Assembly: GCF_023652955.1 (NCBI RefSeq)
Contig: NZ_JAKLOY010000004.1
Coordinates: 62,001 to 126,000 of the forward strand
Length of the DNA: 64,000 nt
Source: Geomonas sp. Red32
Lineage (GTDB): Bacteria > Desulfobacterota > Desulfuromonadia > Geobacterales > Geobacteraceae
Direction: 5' to 3'
Shown in pieces: positions 24,626 through 35,885 of the stretch (position 1 is its first letter; every line of letters begins with the position of its first letter). The notes under the pieces were generated by a model. That model saw nothing but the letters and a program-made list of their open reading frames with translations, did not search any database and had not been told where the DNA came from. The position numbers were made by a program, and so were the translations under genes.

Positions 24626-25300
24626 TTACACCCTCTCAAGAGCGTTCCGTACTGCTGCAGGCGTCCACAACTTGCCTCGTGGGGTAGGTACGTTCATGCC
24701 GTTCAGCTCATCGGCAATGCTCTGGAGAGTTGCCTTTGCTTCTCTTGCTCGCTTGATTGTAGCCGCGACCTTTGCGGCATCTTCATTTGCCTTTGCAGAC
24801 CTGTTGGCTGCTGATTTGGCCCTCTTCGTATCATCCATTGTTATCGTTCGCTCGGTCTTCCCCGACTTGGTTGTACCTCCATTAGCTAATCGCACCTTCA
24901 GTTCTGCCAGTGATTTCTTGGTTCGATCAGATATAGCTTTCGCCTCATGCTCTGCCATGACTGCCATTATCTGGATCGTCATGCGGTTCGCCTCTGGCAT
25001 GTCAGCTGCGATAAACTCTACGCCCGACTCCATCAGGGTAGCAGTGAAAAGCACGTTGCGGGATAACCGGTCGAGCTTTGCCACTACCAGCACGGCCTTT
25101 TCCTTCTTGCAGTACGCTAGGGCCTTTAGCAGTTCCGGTCTGTTTTTCTTCTTGCCCGACTCAACCTCAATGAATTCAGCCGCAGGGGTGTACTTCGCAA
25201 CCGCTGTGCGCTGGGCATCAATACCCAGGCCGTCTCTGCCTTGGTGAGTGGTCGAGACCCGCAGGTAGTGTGCGTATTTCGTTGTCGGCGTTGCCTCCAT
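24626..25300 (-). CDS. Small serine recombinase (resolvase/invertase), Island 2
   Basis: 224 residues from ATG 25300, giving the catalytic serine early (HYLRVSTTHQGRDGLGIDAQ). Other family marks: VVAKLDRLSRN, and EFIAADMPEANRMTIQIMA followed by the long E-helix. The C-terminal HTH is TLQSIADELNGMNVPTPRG..WTPAAV. A second recombinase in an element that already has a tyrosine integrase suggests multimer resolution, inversion or an older insertion. Confidence 0.88.
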   Translation of the reverse strand: MEATPTTKYAHYLRVSTTHQGRDGLGIDAQRTAVAKYTPAAEFIEVESGKKKNRPELLKALAYCKKEKAVLVVAKLDRLSRNVLFTATLMESGVEFIAADMPEANRMTIQIMAVMAEHEAKAISDRTKKSLAELKVRLANGGTTKSGKTERTITMDDTKRAKSAANRSAKANEDAAKVAATIKRAREAKATLQSIADELNGMNVPTPRGKLWTPAAVRNALERV

Positions 25301-25454
25301 CGGTGCCCCCTTAAGTGAATTATAAAATGTGGTCGGACGTACACAAATTATATTTATTTTGTTTGGTGATGTCAATGTCAATTACCGCTTTCGAGATGCA
25401 GGCTAATATGGTATCAACTGGTGGGCGAAGGACAGACTTAAAAGGGAGGTCGTT

Positions 25455-25655
25455 ATGAGCGAAAGTGAAAACGAAAGAAAACTTCCGGCTAGGGAAGAAA
25501 TAGAGGCATACATCGGAGGGGATGGTTGCCTCTGCCTAAAGCAAGGGCCATTCCCATACGAGGATCACGAAAACATCATCGCTATGTGCCCTCAGGATGT
25601 ACCAATCATCATCAAATGGCTCCAGGAGCTTCTTGAAGAGGTTAAGGGCAAGTGA
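25455..25655 (+). CDS. 66-residue acidic protein, Island 2
   Basis: GGGAGG 6 nt before ATG 25455 and a terminator right after the stop support a real gene. Sequence is acidic with two cysteines (DGCLCLKQGPFPYEDHENI) and a C-terminal helix (IIKWLQELLEEVKG). No family recognised. Confidence 0.6.
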   Translation: MSESENERKLPAREEIEAYIGGDGCLCLKQGPFPYEDHENIIAMCPQDVPIIIKWLQELLEEVKGK

Positions 25656-25661
25656 CAACAT

Positions 25662-25697
25662 GGACCGCTCTAGATCTAGGAGCGGCCCTTGTTGTTT
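25662..25697 (+). terminator. Terminator of the 66-residue protein gene
   Basis: GGACCGCTC and GAGCGGCCC (one mismatch) form a stem, followed by TTGTTGTTTT. Confidence 0.65.
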
Positions 25698-26013
25698 TCA
25701 ACCCTGGTGCAGCACGTAGACCAACAAGCTGACGCACCCGCCGTTGAACATCGAGAGGACATGCCATCCACGCCGGTTGCTCCAGATTCCGACAGCAACG
25801 TGGAGGAGGGCCAAGCAGCCGAAGAAGAGAAATCGCACGTTTGCCCCTCACCTACCCCTGGACCGCCGCGCAAAGTGACGTCAGAAGCGAAATTTGGAGG
25901 CCCAGGTGGGGGCGGGGTCGAAATGGCCCCGCACCTCAGGCGCGCAGTCCCTTTCATTCACGCCCGAAAAGTAGAAATAGAAGTTATATAGCACCATTGT
26001 GGATGCTTCGACA
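25698..26013. other. Gene-free gap left of the Island 2 integrase
   Basis: Reading frames here have no ribosome site and low-complexity P/G/E-rich products. Nothing else was recognised. Confidence 0.45.
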
Positions 26014-27747
26014 CTAGTCTCCGACCAGCACAGCCTTCAAGCGACTGAGGTCCACGGGATACGCCGCTAGTTGGACAACCTTATTCATTATCCCAAGCTG
26101 CCGCTTTCGGTAGACCGTGTCACCCGTGTTCCCCTTCACCCGGTGCCCCATAACGTTATTCAAAGCAAGGTCCAGAAAAGGACTATACCCCTCACCCGCA
26201 ACGACCTCTCCACGGTCATGCGATGCAAGTGCGGGAGCGATCAAGGCTTCCTCGACCGAACAGCGGAAGTTAGCACGAAGCGAGTACAGCCGTAGCTTAG
26301 AGTCATTGGAAATCAGGTTCACTGGTGAGTTCATGAGACTGCTGGCGTTGGCATCGTAATACAGTCCACAGCTCTCCCGCCACTTGAGATTTGGGAAAAG
26401 CTGGGACTCCCCCATGTCTTGCATCTTCCGAACGTAACCGACTAGACCTAAGTCCCTCAGTGTTCTGTGAACCGGGACATTGCGCTTTGACTCTTCCGTC
26501 TTCGTCCTTTGGTGTCGCTCCTCATTCCCGGTTACTCTAAAGAAAAGGATTCCCTCTCGCTCCTGAACATCATCAACAAAGAGTTGTGCCACCTCATTAC
26601 ACCTCAGCCCAGAATAGGCTATTACCAACGGAATCCAGGTGAGTTCAGGTCGTTGTGGGTTGTGGAGATCCGCCAGGAGATCAAAATAGGCTTGAAGTTC
26701 CCTCGATTCAAAGATCCTGGACTTCTCGCAGGCCACTCCAGAAGGTAAACCTAGCCCCCTGAACGGGTTCCCTTCAGTGTACTTCACCTTGTGGTTGGCA
26801 CCCCAATTAAAGACTGCCGACAAGGTTTCGAGAGCATTGTCAACTGACTTGTTCTCCAGCGGCTCCCGTTCATTGTAGAACTCGTGCTGGTAGTAATCCC
26901 GCCACTCTAACGCCATCTCTGGCGTTACCGCCCTCACCCTGGGCACTTCGCCAAAACACTCAGCAAAAACCCGCTCAATCCTTTCTAATTCCTTCGCTTT
27001 CCGGCGTGCCCGGTCAGGAGCGTGTGTTTTTGACCACTCGGCATGGTACAACTCGCGCAGTTCGGAAAAGGGGATACCTGGGTCTTTCCTCACAGGAAGA
27101 TTACTGCGCCACCGCCTCAGAAGCCGGTACTGGTAATCTGAATCGTCTTCGGTTATCCCCAGCACCCTTTCTGACTCAACTTTGAACAGATGACGCTCCG
27201 CTACCGCAAATGCAGCTACGACCTCGGTAAACTCATCTTTAGTGACCTCATCGGGACCACCGACCAAGCCTTGCTTGTTGTAGTGGCTAAGCATCATATC
27301 CGCTGCCTCAGTAGCAAACGGGGTGCTTAGAATGTTGCCATTGGCTTCCTCCCGCTGGTACATGGCCGCAGCCTTCGCCAACACAGACCCCACAACCTCT
27401 GGATTTTTTAGACTCCGCAGCAAATCAGCCCGGTACAGCATGAACGCGTTGTATTCCGGGTCATCTGAGACCTTAACCCCTAGCCTCGCCTTATCCTGCG
27501 CAGCTATAGTTCCCAGGCCATACTCAGCTACCATCGAATCGATCAGTTTTTGATCCATCCCGTTCCTCATCCTGTTAAATAGACCATCCACTACCGACAA
27601 AAGTTTGCGTGCGGCGGACTTTGCATCCTGGTACCGCCTCGTTTTCAGCGATCTCCAGATCTGACGCTTCCCTACTACTGGTTGAAGGTCAATAGGCACC
27701 GTGATAACCACGCAGTACGTCTTGCCCCTTCGCCTCATATAATCCAT
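26014..27747 (-). CDS. Large tyrosine integrase of Island 2
   Basis: 577 residues from ATG 27747, with GGGAGG 6 nt upstream. The N-terminus (MRRRGKTYCVVITVPIDLQP) resembles the DUF6538-type arm domain of large integrases. Catalytic boxes: YSGLRCNEVAQL with the first arginine, YSLRANFRCS in place of the usual HxLRHTF, and NNVMGHRVKGNTGDTVY with the tyrosine. The unusual second box may be family specific. It starts 80 bp from the right attachment repeat and is read away from it. Confidence 0.88.
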   Translation of the reverse strand: MDYMRRRGKTYCVVITVPIDLQPVVGKRQIWRSLKTRRYQDAKSAARKLLSVVDGLFNRMRNGMDQKLIDSMVAEYGLGTIAAQDKARLGVKVSDDPEYNAFMLYRADLLRSLKNPEVVGSVLAKAAAMYQREEANGNILSTPFATEAADMMLSHYNKQGLVGGPDEVTKDEFTEVVAAFAVAERHLFKVESERVLGITEDDSDYQYRLLRRWRSNLPVRKDPGIPFSELRELYHAEWSKTHAPDRARRKAKELERIERVFAECFGEVPRVRAVTPEMALEWRDYYQHEFYNEREPLENKSVDNALETLSAVFNWGANHKVKYTEGNPFRGLGLPSGVACEKSRIFESRELQAYFDLLADLHNPQRPELTWIPLVIAYSGLRCNEVAQLFVDDVQEREGILFFRVTGNEERHQRTKTEESKRNVPVHRTLRDLGLVGYVRKMQDMGESQLFPNLKWRESCGLYYDANASSLMNSPVNLISNDSKLRLYSLRANFRCSVEEALIAPALASHDRGEVVAGEGYSPFLDLALNNVMGHRVKGNTGDTVYRKRQLGIMNKVVQLAAYPVDLSRLKAVLVGD

Positions 27748-27826
27748 TTCAGGCCTCCCGACATTAGCAGATTCGTTAACAAATCGCCAAGGGGAGTCGA
27801 AACACATCAGGAACCAGATAGTTACC

Positions 27827-27856
27827 AACAAGAAAAAGGCGGGGTTGCCCCCGCCT
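27827..27856. repeat. Right attachment repeat of Island 2
   Basis: Identical to 20475-20504; it is the native glnA terminator region. Confidence 0.88.
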
Positions 27857-27860
27857 TTTT
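27832..27860 (-). terminator. glnA rho-independent terminator
   Basis: Minus strand AAAAAGGCGGGGGCAACCCC then GCCTTTTTC: 7-bp G/C stem, 4-nt loop and T run, 24 bp after the glnA stop. Doubles as the Island 2 attachment site. Confidence 0.9.
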
Positions 27861-27883
27861 GGATGCTGCTATCGAGCTGCCGA

Positions 27884-29296
27884 TTAGATGTCGAAGTAGA
27901 GGGCGAACTCGAGCGGAACCGGACGCATACGGACCGGGTTGACTTCGGCTTCGGTCTTGTACTCGACCCACTTCTCGATGACGTCCGGGGTGAAGACGTC
28001 GCCTTTGAGGAGGAACTCGTGGTCTTCCTTGAGGGCGTTGAGAGCTTCTTCGAGGCTCCCCGGGGCGGACGGGATGTTGGCGAGCTCTTCCGGAGAGAGG
28101 CCGTAGATGTCCTTGTCGAGCGGCTGGCCCGGATCGATCTTGTTCTCGATGCCGTCGAGGCCTGCCATCAGCATGGCGGCGAAGGCCAGGTAGCCGTTGC
28201 AGGACGGGTCCGGAGTACGGTACTCGATACGCTTGGCTTTCGGGTTGGTGGAGAACATCGGGATACGCAGCGAAGCGGAACGGTTACGGCTGGAGTACGC
28301 CATGTTCACCGGAGCCTCGAAGCCCGGCACCAGACGCTTGTAGGAGTTGGTGGTCGGGTTGGTGAAGGCGCAGAGGGAACGGGCGTGCTTGATGATGCCG
28401 CCGATGTAGTAGAGCGCCATCTGGGAGAGCCCGCCGTACTTGTCCCCGGCGAAGAGGTTGGTGTTGTCCCTCCACAGCGACATGTGGCAGTGCATACCGG
28501 AGCCGTTGTCGCCGTAGAGCGGTTTCGGCATGAAGGTGACGGTCTTGCCGTTACGGTAGGCGACGTTCTTGATGACGTACTTGAACCACTGGAGCTGGTC
28601 GGCCATGTCGACCAGCGAGGAGAAGCGCATGTCGATCTCGGCCTGGCCGCCGGTGGCGACTTCGTGGTGCTGGCACTCGACGCGGATGCCGACCTTCTGG
28701 AGCTCGAGAACCATCTCGTTACGGAGATCGTTCTGGGAGTCGGTCGGGGAGACCGGGAAGTAGCCTTCCTTGTGGCGCGGCTTGTAGCCGAGGTTCGGGA
28801 ACTCTTCGCGGCCGGTGTTCCAGGCGCCTTCGACGGAGTCGACGGCGTAGAAGGACTGGTTGGACGAGGAGTCGTAACGGACGTCGTCGAAGATGAAGAA
28901 TTCGGCTTCCGGTCCGAAATAGGCGGTGTCGGCGAGGCCGGTCGACTTCAGGTAGGCCTCGGCCTTGCGGGCGATGTTACGCGGGTCGCGGCTGTAGTCT
29001 TCCTTGGTGATCGGATCGAAGATGTTGCAGATGAGGGACAGGGTCGGAATAGCGGTAAACGGATCCATCTTGGCGGTGTTCGGATCCGGAATGATGATCA
29101 TGTCGGAAGCGTGGATCGGCTGCCAGCCGCGGATGGAGGAGCCGTCGAAGCCCTGACCTTCTTCAAAAGTGTCCTCGCCGAACTCGCTCATAGGCACCGA
29201 GAAGTGCTGCCAGATGCCGACGAAATCCATGAACTTGAAGTCCACCATCAGCGCGCCGTTTTCTTTTGCGAACTCAACTACTTGTTTTGGGGTCAT
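27884..29296 (-). CDS. glnA: Glutamine synthetase type I
   Basis: 470 residues, full length for GSI. Signatures: FDGSSIRGW, the glutamate-binding loop [18 protein letters not shown], the [15 protein letters not shown] metal site ([15 protein letters not shown]) and RSASLRIP. The [11 protein letters not shown] segment contains the tyrosine adenylylated in GSI-beta enzymes. ATP-dependent synthesis of glutamine from glutamate and ammonium. It follows glnB by 38 nt, so PII and GS are co-expressed from the promoters at 29709-29793. Confidence 0.97.
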   Translation of the reverse strand: MTPKQVVEFAKENGALMVDFKFMDFVGIWQHFSVPMSEFGEDTFEEGQGFDGSSIRGWQPIHASDMIIIPDPNTAKMDPFTAIPTLSLICNIFDPITKEDYSRDPRNIARKAEAYLKSTGLADTAYFGPEAEFFIFDDVRYDSSSNQSFYAVDSVEGAWNTGREEFPNLGYKPRHKEGYFPVSPTDSQNDLRNEMVLELQKVGIRVECQHHEVATGGQAEIDMRFSSLVDMADQLQWFKYVIKNVAYRNGKTVTFMPKPLYGDNGSGMHCHMSLWRDNTNLFAGDKYGGLSQMALYYIGGIIKHARSLCAFTNPTTNSYKRLVPGFEAPVNMAYSSRNRSASLRIPMFSTNPKAKRIEYRTPDPSCNGYLAFAAMLMAGLDGIENKIDPGQPLDKDIYGLSPEELANIPSAPGSLEEALNALKEDHEFLLKGDVFTPDVIEKWVEYKTEAEVNPVRMRPVPLEFALYFDI

Positions 29297-29334
29297 TCTA
29301 CAATCTCCTTTGAGTTTAGTAGGAAATCAGGCCA

Positions 29335-29737
<403 letters not shown>

Positions 29738-29777
29738 GGTTAATAAAGCAACGTGAGCCGGGGTTCAGGGTCAAATT

Positions 29778-29793
29778 AGCAATTTATTTGCCA
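29778..29793 (-). promoter_or_regulatory. Sigma-54 promoter of glnBA
   Basis: Minus strand TGGCAAATAAATTGCT: -24 TGGCA and -12 TTGCT with the 10-nt GG-to-GC spacing. Expected start near 29767, about 95 nt before glnB. Confidence 0.7.
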
Positions 29794-29885
29794 ACGCAAC
29801 TGTTAAAAAAACCACTAGTCTTTTTACATAGTTACTAATGTAAATCCCCCTCCCGCTTCTCGATTCCGGCGCTTGCGCTTAACCG

Positions 29886-29923
29886 TTAGGCACCCCCGGG
29901 ACCGGCTGTCTATTTTTTAGGCA
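29886..29923. promoter_or_regulatory. Paired TTAGGCA elements upstream of glnBA
   Basis: TTAGGCA at 29886-29892 and TTTTAGGCA at 29915-29923; the TTAGGCA cores start 31 bp apart. They lie about 95 and 126 bp upstream of the sigma-54 -24 element. The same pair occurs upstream of glnN. Confidence 0.6.
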
Positions 29924-30011
29924 GCACGGAGTTCGCCTTGCCAACGCACCCTCTGTCACGGTATATTTGCGCCTTAACCTGTGACATAAAAGCCGTCTCC
30001 GGAACTTGCTC

Positions 30012-30719
30012 ATGAAAAAGTTTCATCTCTCCAAACTTCGTCTAGTCTCGCTGCTCATTTTACCGGGATCCCTCTCCCTGGCATCTATCCCGGCGCGCGC
30101 GGACTTCTATCGTTACGTTGGCGAAGACGGGGTGGAAACCTTCACCAATACGCCCAGCACCCCCGGCGCGGTACGGGTGCTGCGCGAGGCGAAGGTGAGG
30201 ACCAGGCCGGTAAAGGAGCATGCGACGGAAGCGCTGGAGCCGCCGGCGCCGGGCGAGCCGCCGCGGCTGCCGGTAAACGGGACGGTCACCTCCAAGGTCG
30301 GCTGGCGCCACGACCCCATCGACGGCGGCATCAGGCACCACAACGGGGTGGACATCGCGGTGCCGTCCGGGACCCGGGTGAAGGCGATCATGGGCGGCAA
30401 GGTCCGGGAAAGCGGCTTTCACGGCGGCTACGGAAACCTGGTGGTGATCGAACACCCCGGCGGAATGACGTCGCTGTACGGACACAACTCGAAGCTGGAA
30501 GTGAAGGCAGGAGACACGGTCCAGGCCGGCGACGTCATCGCCTACTCGGGCTCCACCGGCCGCTCGACGGGTCCCCACCTGCACTTCGAACTGTGGAAAA
30601 GCGGGAACAACGTCACCCAGGCCTACCTCGAAAACGGCGTCGGCATTCCGGAGGTCTCGGGAGGCATCAGGAGTTACCTCCACGCCGACGGCTCGATCGT
30701 CTTCACCAACCTGCATTAG
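30012..30719 (+). CDS. M23 (LytM-type) peptidase with DUF4124-like N-terminus
   Basis: 235 residues from ATG 30012. Signal peptide (LLILPGSLSLASIPARA), then a short DUF4124-like module (FYRYVGEDGVETFTNTPS), a proline-rich linker and a C-terminal M23 domain (about 95-195) with HHNGVDIAVPSGT and HLHFELW, the zinc and catalytic histidine motifs. The module is echoed at the C-terminus (SYLHADGSIVFTNL). Secreted murein endopeptidase or amidase activator. Confidence 0.88.
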   Translation: MKKFHLSKLRLVSLLILPGSLSLASIPARADFYRYVGEDGVETFTNTPSTPGAVRVLREAKVRTRPVKEHATEALEPPAPGEPPRLPVNGTVTSKVGWRHDPIDGGIRHHNGVDIAVPSGTRVKAIMGGKVRESGFHGGYGNLVVIEHPGGMTSLYGHNSKLEVKAGDTVQAGDVIAYSGSTGRSTGPHLHFELWKSGNNVTQAYLENGVGIPEVSGGIRSYLHADGSIVFTNLH

Positions 30720-30740
30720 CAAATCCGGCTACCATCCACC

Positions 30741-30782
30741 CCAGCCCATACTCACCCTGACCCTCCCCTTGAAGGGGAGGGA
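30741..30782. repeat. G/C-run intergenic repeat, family 2
   Basis: Contains CCCTCCCCTTGAAGGGGAGGG with the same left flank (CTCACCCTG) as the copy at 18452. Confidence 0.7.
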
Positions 30783-30803
30783 ACGTTACGCCCGCCATTA
30801 AAT

Positions 30804-30838
30804 AAAAAAAGGAGCCCCCGGTGGAGGCTCCTTTTTTG
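30804..30838. terminator. Bidirectional terminator between M23 peptidase and glnN
   Basis: A run, GGAGCC, 9-nt loop, GGCTCC and a T run give a terminator on both strands for the two convergent genes. Confidence 0.85.
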
Positions 30839-30858
30839 TTGCTGCGGTGCTGTCGAGA

Positions 30859-32946
<2,088 letters not shown>

Positions 32947-33050
32947 ACTCGTTCTCACTCCTTGTCTTTGGTGGTGTGGAAATTAAGCAACTTTCCGAGT
33001 TGCGACTATTTTAGGCAGTTTAATCCGGAGTTCGGAAAACCCTCGTAAAC

Positions 33051-33066
33051 TGCAAGATATGCGCCC
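33051..33066 (-). promoter_or_regulatory. Candidate sigma-54 promoter of glnN
   Basis: Minus strand GGGCGCATATCTTGCA: a perfect -12 TTGCA and a -24 GG at the right spacing, though the rest of the -24 box is weak. Predicted start near 33040 gives a leader of about 95 nt, which itself contains a TTTTAGGCA at 33009-33017. Confidence 0.55.
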
Positions 33067-33153
33067 TTGCGAGAGCCCTCGGACAGGCGTCACGGTAACG
33101 CCCTGTAGTACCGGCCGTTCCCTAAGGAAATTTCGCGAAAGGATGCAGAAAAA

Positions 33154-33204
33154 TTAGGCAGTTATAACCAAAATGTGCCGCAATTTTAGGCAACATGCCT
33201 AAAA
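33154..33204. promoter_or_regulatory. TTAGGCA elements upstream of glnN, one a palindrome
   Basis: TTAGGCA at 33154-33160, then TTTTAGGCA (33184-33192), a 3-nt spacer and TGCCTAAAA (33196-33204), a perfect 9-bp-arm palindrome. The TTAGGCA cores start 32 bp apart and lie about 90 and 122 bp upstream of the glnN -24 element, nearly the same geometry as at glnBA. The stretch 33205-33394 beyond holds only a G/C-run repeat near 33222-33275. Confidence 0.6.
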
Positions 33205-33394
33205 AAGCAGCACGGCACAAAAGCTTCCCTCACCAGGCCTTCGGCCACCCTCCCGCCCAAGGGGGGCGAGGAGCGGAGATGAGGTACGGGGTTAGAAGCA
33301 GGCGAGAGGGAGGAAGGGAAGGGGTTCGGTCACCGTGTAGTGACACAGCGGTACGGGAGTTTTCGGGCCGGGTGAAAGCGATCGTTCGCGGGGG

Positions 33395-35878
33395 TCACAT
33401 CCTCTTCTTCACGTGGCGGGTGGCCTGGGCACTCCAGGGGTCGTCGGGCCAAGGGTGCCTGGGATAGCGCCCCTTGAGCTCCTTGCAGACCTCTTTGTAG
33501 GCGCCGTCCCAGAAGCTCCTTAGGTCGCTGGTGACCTGGATGGGGCGGCGGGCCGGGGAGAGGAGGTGGATAAGCAGCGGGACCCGGCCGAAGGCGATCC
33601 GCGGGGTCTCGGCCAGTCCGAACATCTCCTGCAGCTTCACGCTCAGGTACGGGGCTCCCTCGGAGGGGTAATGGAGCTGGACCCGGGAGCCGCTGGGAAC
33701 CTCGAGGTGGGTCGGGGCCCCCTCGTCGACGAGTTTTTGCTCCCGCCAGCTAAGCATGGCCCGAAGCGGCCCCAGAAGGTCGACCTTGGCGAGCTGGCCG
33801 AGACTTCTCACCCCGTCGAGGTAGGGGAGGAGCCACTCGGAGAGCCGGGCGGCCAAGGCATCTTCGGAAAGATCGGGAAGCCCCTCCTCGGGGAGCTCCC
33901 GGGCGAGGAAGACGACCCGGTTGCGGAACTCGACGGCCTGGCCGCTCCAGTTGAGCCCCTCCAGTCCGGGCCCCGCCAGGATCCCTTCCAGAAGGGCCGC
34001 GGCGACCTCTTCCCGGCCGGGGGTGGCGGGGCGCTCGGAAAGGAGCAACGCCCCCAGGCGCTCCTCCTCGCGGGCGATCACCCGTGCCTCCCGCTCGTCC
34101 CAAAAGACCCGCTTTTGCCGGGTGATGGCGGCCGCACAGACCTCCCTCACCGACTCGAGGGTCACCGCGCTGGCGAGGTGGATATCGCCCTCCGCTCCGC
34201 CGCCGGTCACCTCGACCGCCACGATGAACGGCTGCCCGCGCAGGTTCGAACGGTGCGACAGCTTCCCCCCGGTGCCGTTGGCGAGGAGGTAGCGTCCCGA
34301 GCCGGGAGCCCGCTCCTTCCCTACCCGGTCCGGATACGCCTTCATCAGCAGCGCCCCGATCAGGCCGGTATCGGGAACCGGTCCACGGCCGTCGCCCGAG
34401 AGGCGGAGGGCGTTGCGGAAGTAGCCGGCAAGCCTTTCGATGGTGGCGCTCAGCTGGGGGTCGCGGCGCTCGCGCAACGCCTCGATACGGTCGAGCAGGT
34501 CGCTGTCGGAAAGCGCCCCCTGCCCGGCGGGGAGAAGGTCCCGCTCGGAGAGGATGGCCGCCAGGGTGCAGGCGAGCCTCCCCTCCCCTTCAGGCCCGGC
34601 GGCGATCAGCATGGCGGCCAGCCTCGGGTGCATCGGGAGCGCAGCCATCTTCTTCCCGAGGGGGGTGATGGCCCCGCGGCGATCGAGCGCACCGAGCTGG
34701 GCGAGGAGCGATCTCCCTTGGGCCAAATGCCCGGCCGGCGGCTGGTCGAGGAACGAAAGCTGGGCGGGATCGGCCACCCCCCAGAGGGCGAGGTCGAGGG
34801 CCAGGGGGGTCAGGTCGGAGACCCGGATCTCGGGCGGCGTGAAGGGGAGCAGGGTTGTCTGGGTATGCCGCGTCCAGAGCCGGTAGCAGATGCCGGGACC
34901 GAGGCGCCCGGCGCGCCCGGCCCGCTGCTCGGAGGAGGCAGCCGAGATGCGCAGCGTTTCCAGGCGGTTCAACCCGCTCCCGGCGTTGTAGCGGAGCTGG
35001 CGGGAGTAGCCGGAGTCGATCACCACCCGCACCCCTTCGATGGTAAGGCTCGTTTCGGCGATATTGGTGGAGAGGACGACCTTGCGGCAGCCGGCGGGGA
35101 GGATGGCGCGCTCCTGCAGGGCGAAGGGAAGGTCGCCGTAGAGGACGGCTACCAGTACCTCGTTTCCCAGCCGCTCCTTCAGGCTTCGTTCCAGCCGCTT
35201 GATCTCCCCGGCCCCCGGGAGAAAGACGAGGATATCGCCGGTGGTCTCGGAGAGGGCGGAGAGGACGGCGGTGAAGACGGTATCGGTGAGGCGGCCGGTG
35301 GGCTCAAGGTTGAGGTAGCGGTGCTCGACCGGGAACTGGCGGCCGGGGCTGGAGATCAGCGGAGCACCGCCGAGCAGCTCGGCGACCGGGGCGGCGTCCA
35401 GGGTGGCGGACATGACGAGGATGCGGAGATCCTCGCGGAGCCCCTGCTGGACATCGCGGCACAGGGCCAGGGAAAGATCGGAGGTGAGGCTTCGTTCGTG
35501 GAATTCGTCGAAGATGACCGCCCCGACGTCCTCCAGCAAAGGATCGGCCTGGAGACGCCGGGCGAGGATCCCCTCGGTGACCACCTCGACACGGGTGGCG
35601 GCGGAGACCTTGCGCTCGAAACGGATGGTATAGCCGATGCGGCGGCCGGGTTCCTCACCGAGCGAGGAGGCGAGGAAGCGGGCGGCGTTGACGGCGGCAA
35701 GCCGCCTCGGCTCCAGCATGATGATCTTCTTGCCGGAAAGGTAGGGGGCGTCCATGAGGGCCAGCGGGACCCGGGTGGTCTTGCCGGCGCCGGGTGGGGC
35801 CTGCAAGACGGCGGCGTTGCCCGCCTCGAGGCGAGCCACCAGCTCGGGGAGGATTGCCTCGATAGGAGCCTTGGACAT
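33395..35878 (-). CDS. hrpB: ATP-dependent helicase HrpB
   Basis: 827 residues, usual for HrpB. DEAH-box superfamily 2 motifs: PPGAGKTTRVPLAL (I), LEPRRLAA (Ia), DEFHERS (II, DEFH form), SATLDAAPV (III), then QRAGRAGRLGPGICYRLW (VI) and the HrpB C-terminal domain (DGVRSLGQLAKVDL, then AGRRPIQVTSDLRSFWDG-like region). A putative RNA helicase of unknown physiological role. Followed by no close partner; the HAD gene is 7 bp upstream. Confidence 0.95.
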   Translation of the reverse strand: MSKAPIEAILPELVARLEAGNAAVLQAPPGAGKTTRVPLALMDAPYLSGKKIIMLEPRRLAAVNAARFLASSLGEEPGRRIGYTIRFERKVSAATRVEVVTEGILARRLQADPLLEDVGAVIFDEFHERSLTSDLSLALCRDVQQGLREDLRILVMSATLDAAPVAELLGGAPLISSPGRQFPVEHRYLNLEPTGRLTDTVFTAVLSALSETTGDILVFLPGAGEIKRLERSLKERLGNEVLVAVLYGDLPFALQERAILPAGCRKVVLSTNIAETSLTIEGVRVVIDSGYSRQLRYNAGSGLNRLETLRISAASSEQRAGRAGRLGPGICYRLWTRHTQTTLLPFTPPEIRVSDLTPLALDLALWGVADPAQLSFLDQPPAGHLAQGRSLLAQLGALDRRGAITPLGKKMAALPMHPRLAAMLIAAGPEGEGRLACTLAAILSERDLLPAGQGALSDSDLLDRIEALRERRDPQLSATIERLAGYFRNALRLSGDGRGPVPDTGLIGALLMKAYPDRVGKERAPGSGRYLLANGTGGKLSHRSNLRGQPFIVAVEVTGGGAEGDIHLASAVTLESVREVCAAAITRQKRVFWDEREARVIAREEERLGALLLSERPATPGREEVAAALLEGILAGPGLEGLNWSGQAVEFRNRVVFLARELPEEGLPDLSEDALAARLSEWLLPYLDGVRSLGQLAKVDLLGPLRAMLSWREQKLVDEGAPTHLEVPSGSRVQLHYPSEGAPYLSVKLQEMFGLAETPRIAFGRVPLLIHLLSPARRPIQVTSDLRSFWDGAYKEVCKELKGRYPRHPWPDDPWSAQATRHVKKRM

Positions 35879-35885
35879 GGAGATC

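Larger units (their letters stand above)
20475..27856. mobile_element. Island 2: integrative element at the glnA terminator
   Basis: Flanked by a perfect 30-bp direct repeat that contains a rho-independent terminator. The tyrosine integrase starts 80 bp from the right repeat. Genes: Rep-like protein, zinc-ribbon protein, PD-(D/E)XK protein, zinc-ribbon membrane protein, XRE regulator, serine recombinase, a small protein and the integrase. All genes look intact, unlike Island 1. Both termini keep a working terminator, so glnA is not harmed. Confidence 0.85.

Noticed and set aside
25676..25991. Frames of about 95 codons left of the Island 2 integrase
   Set aside because: Low-complexity products on both strands, and one begins inside the terminator of the previous gene.
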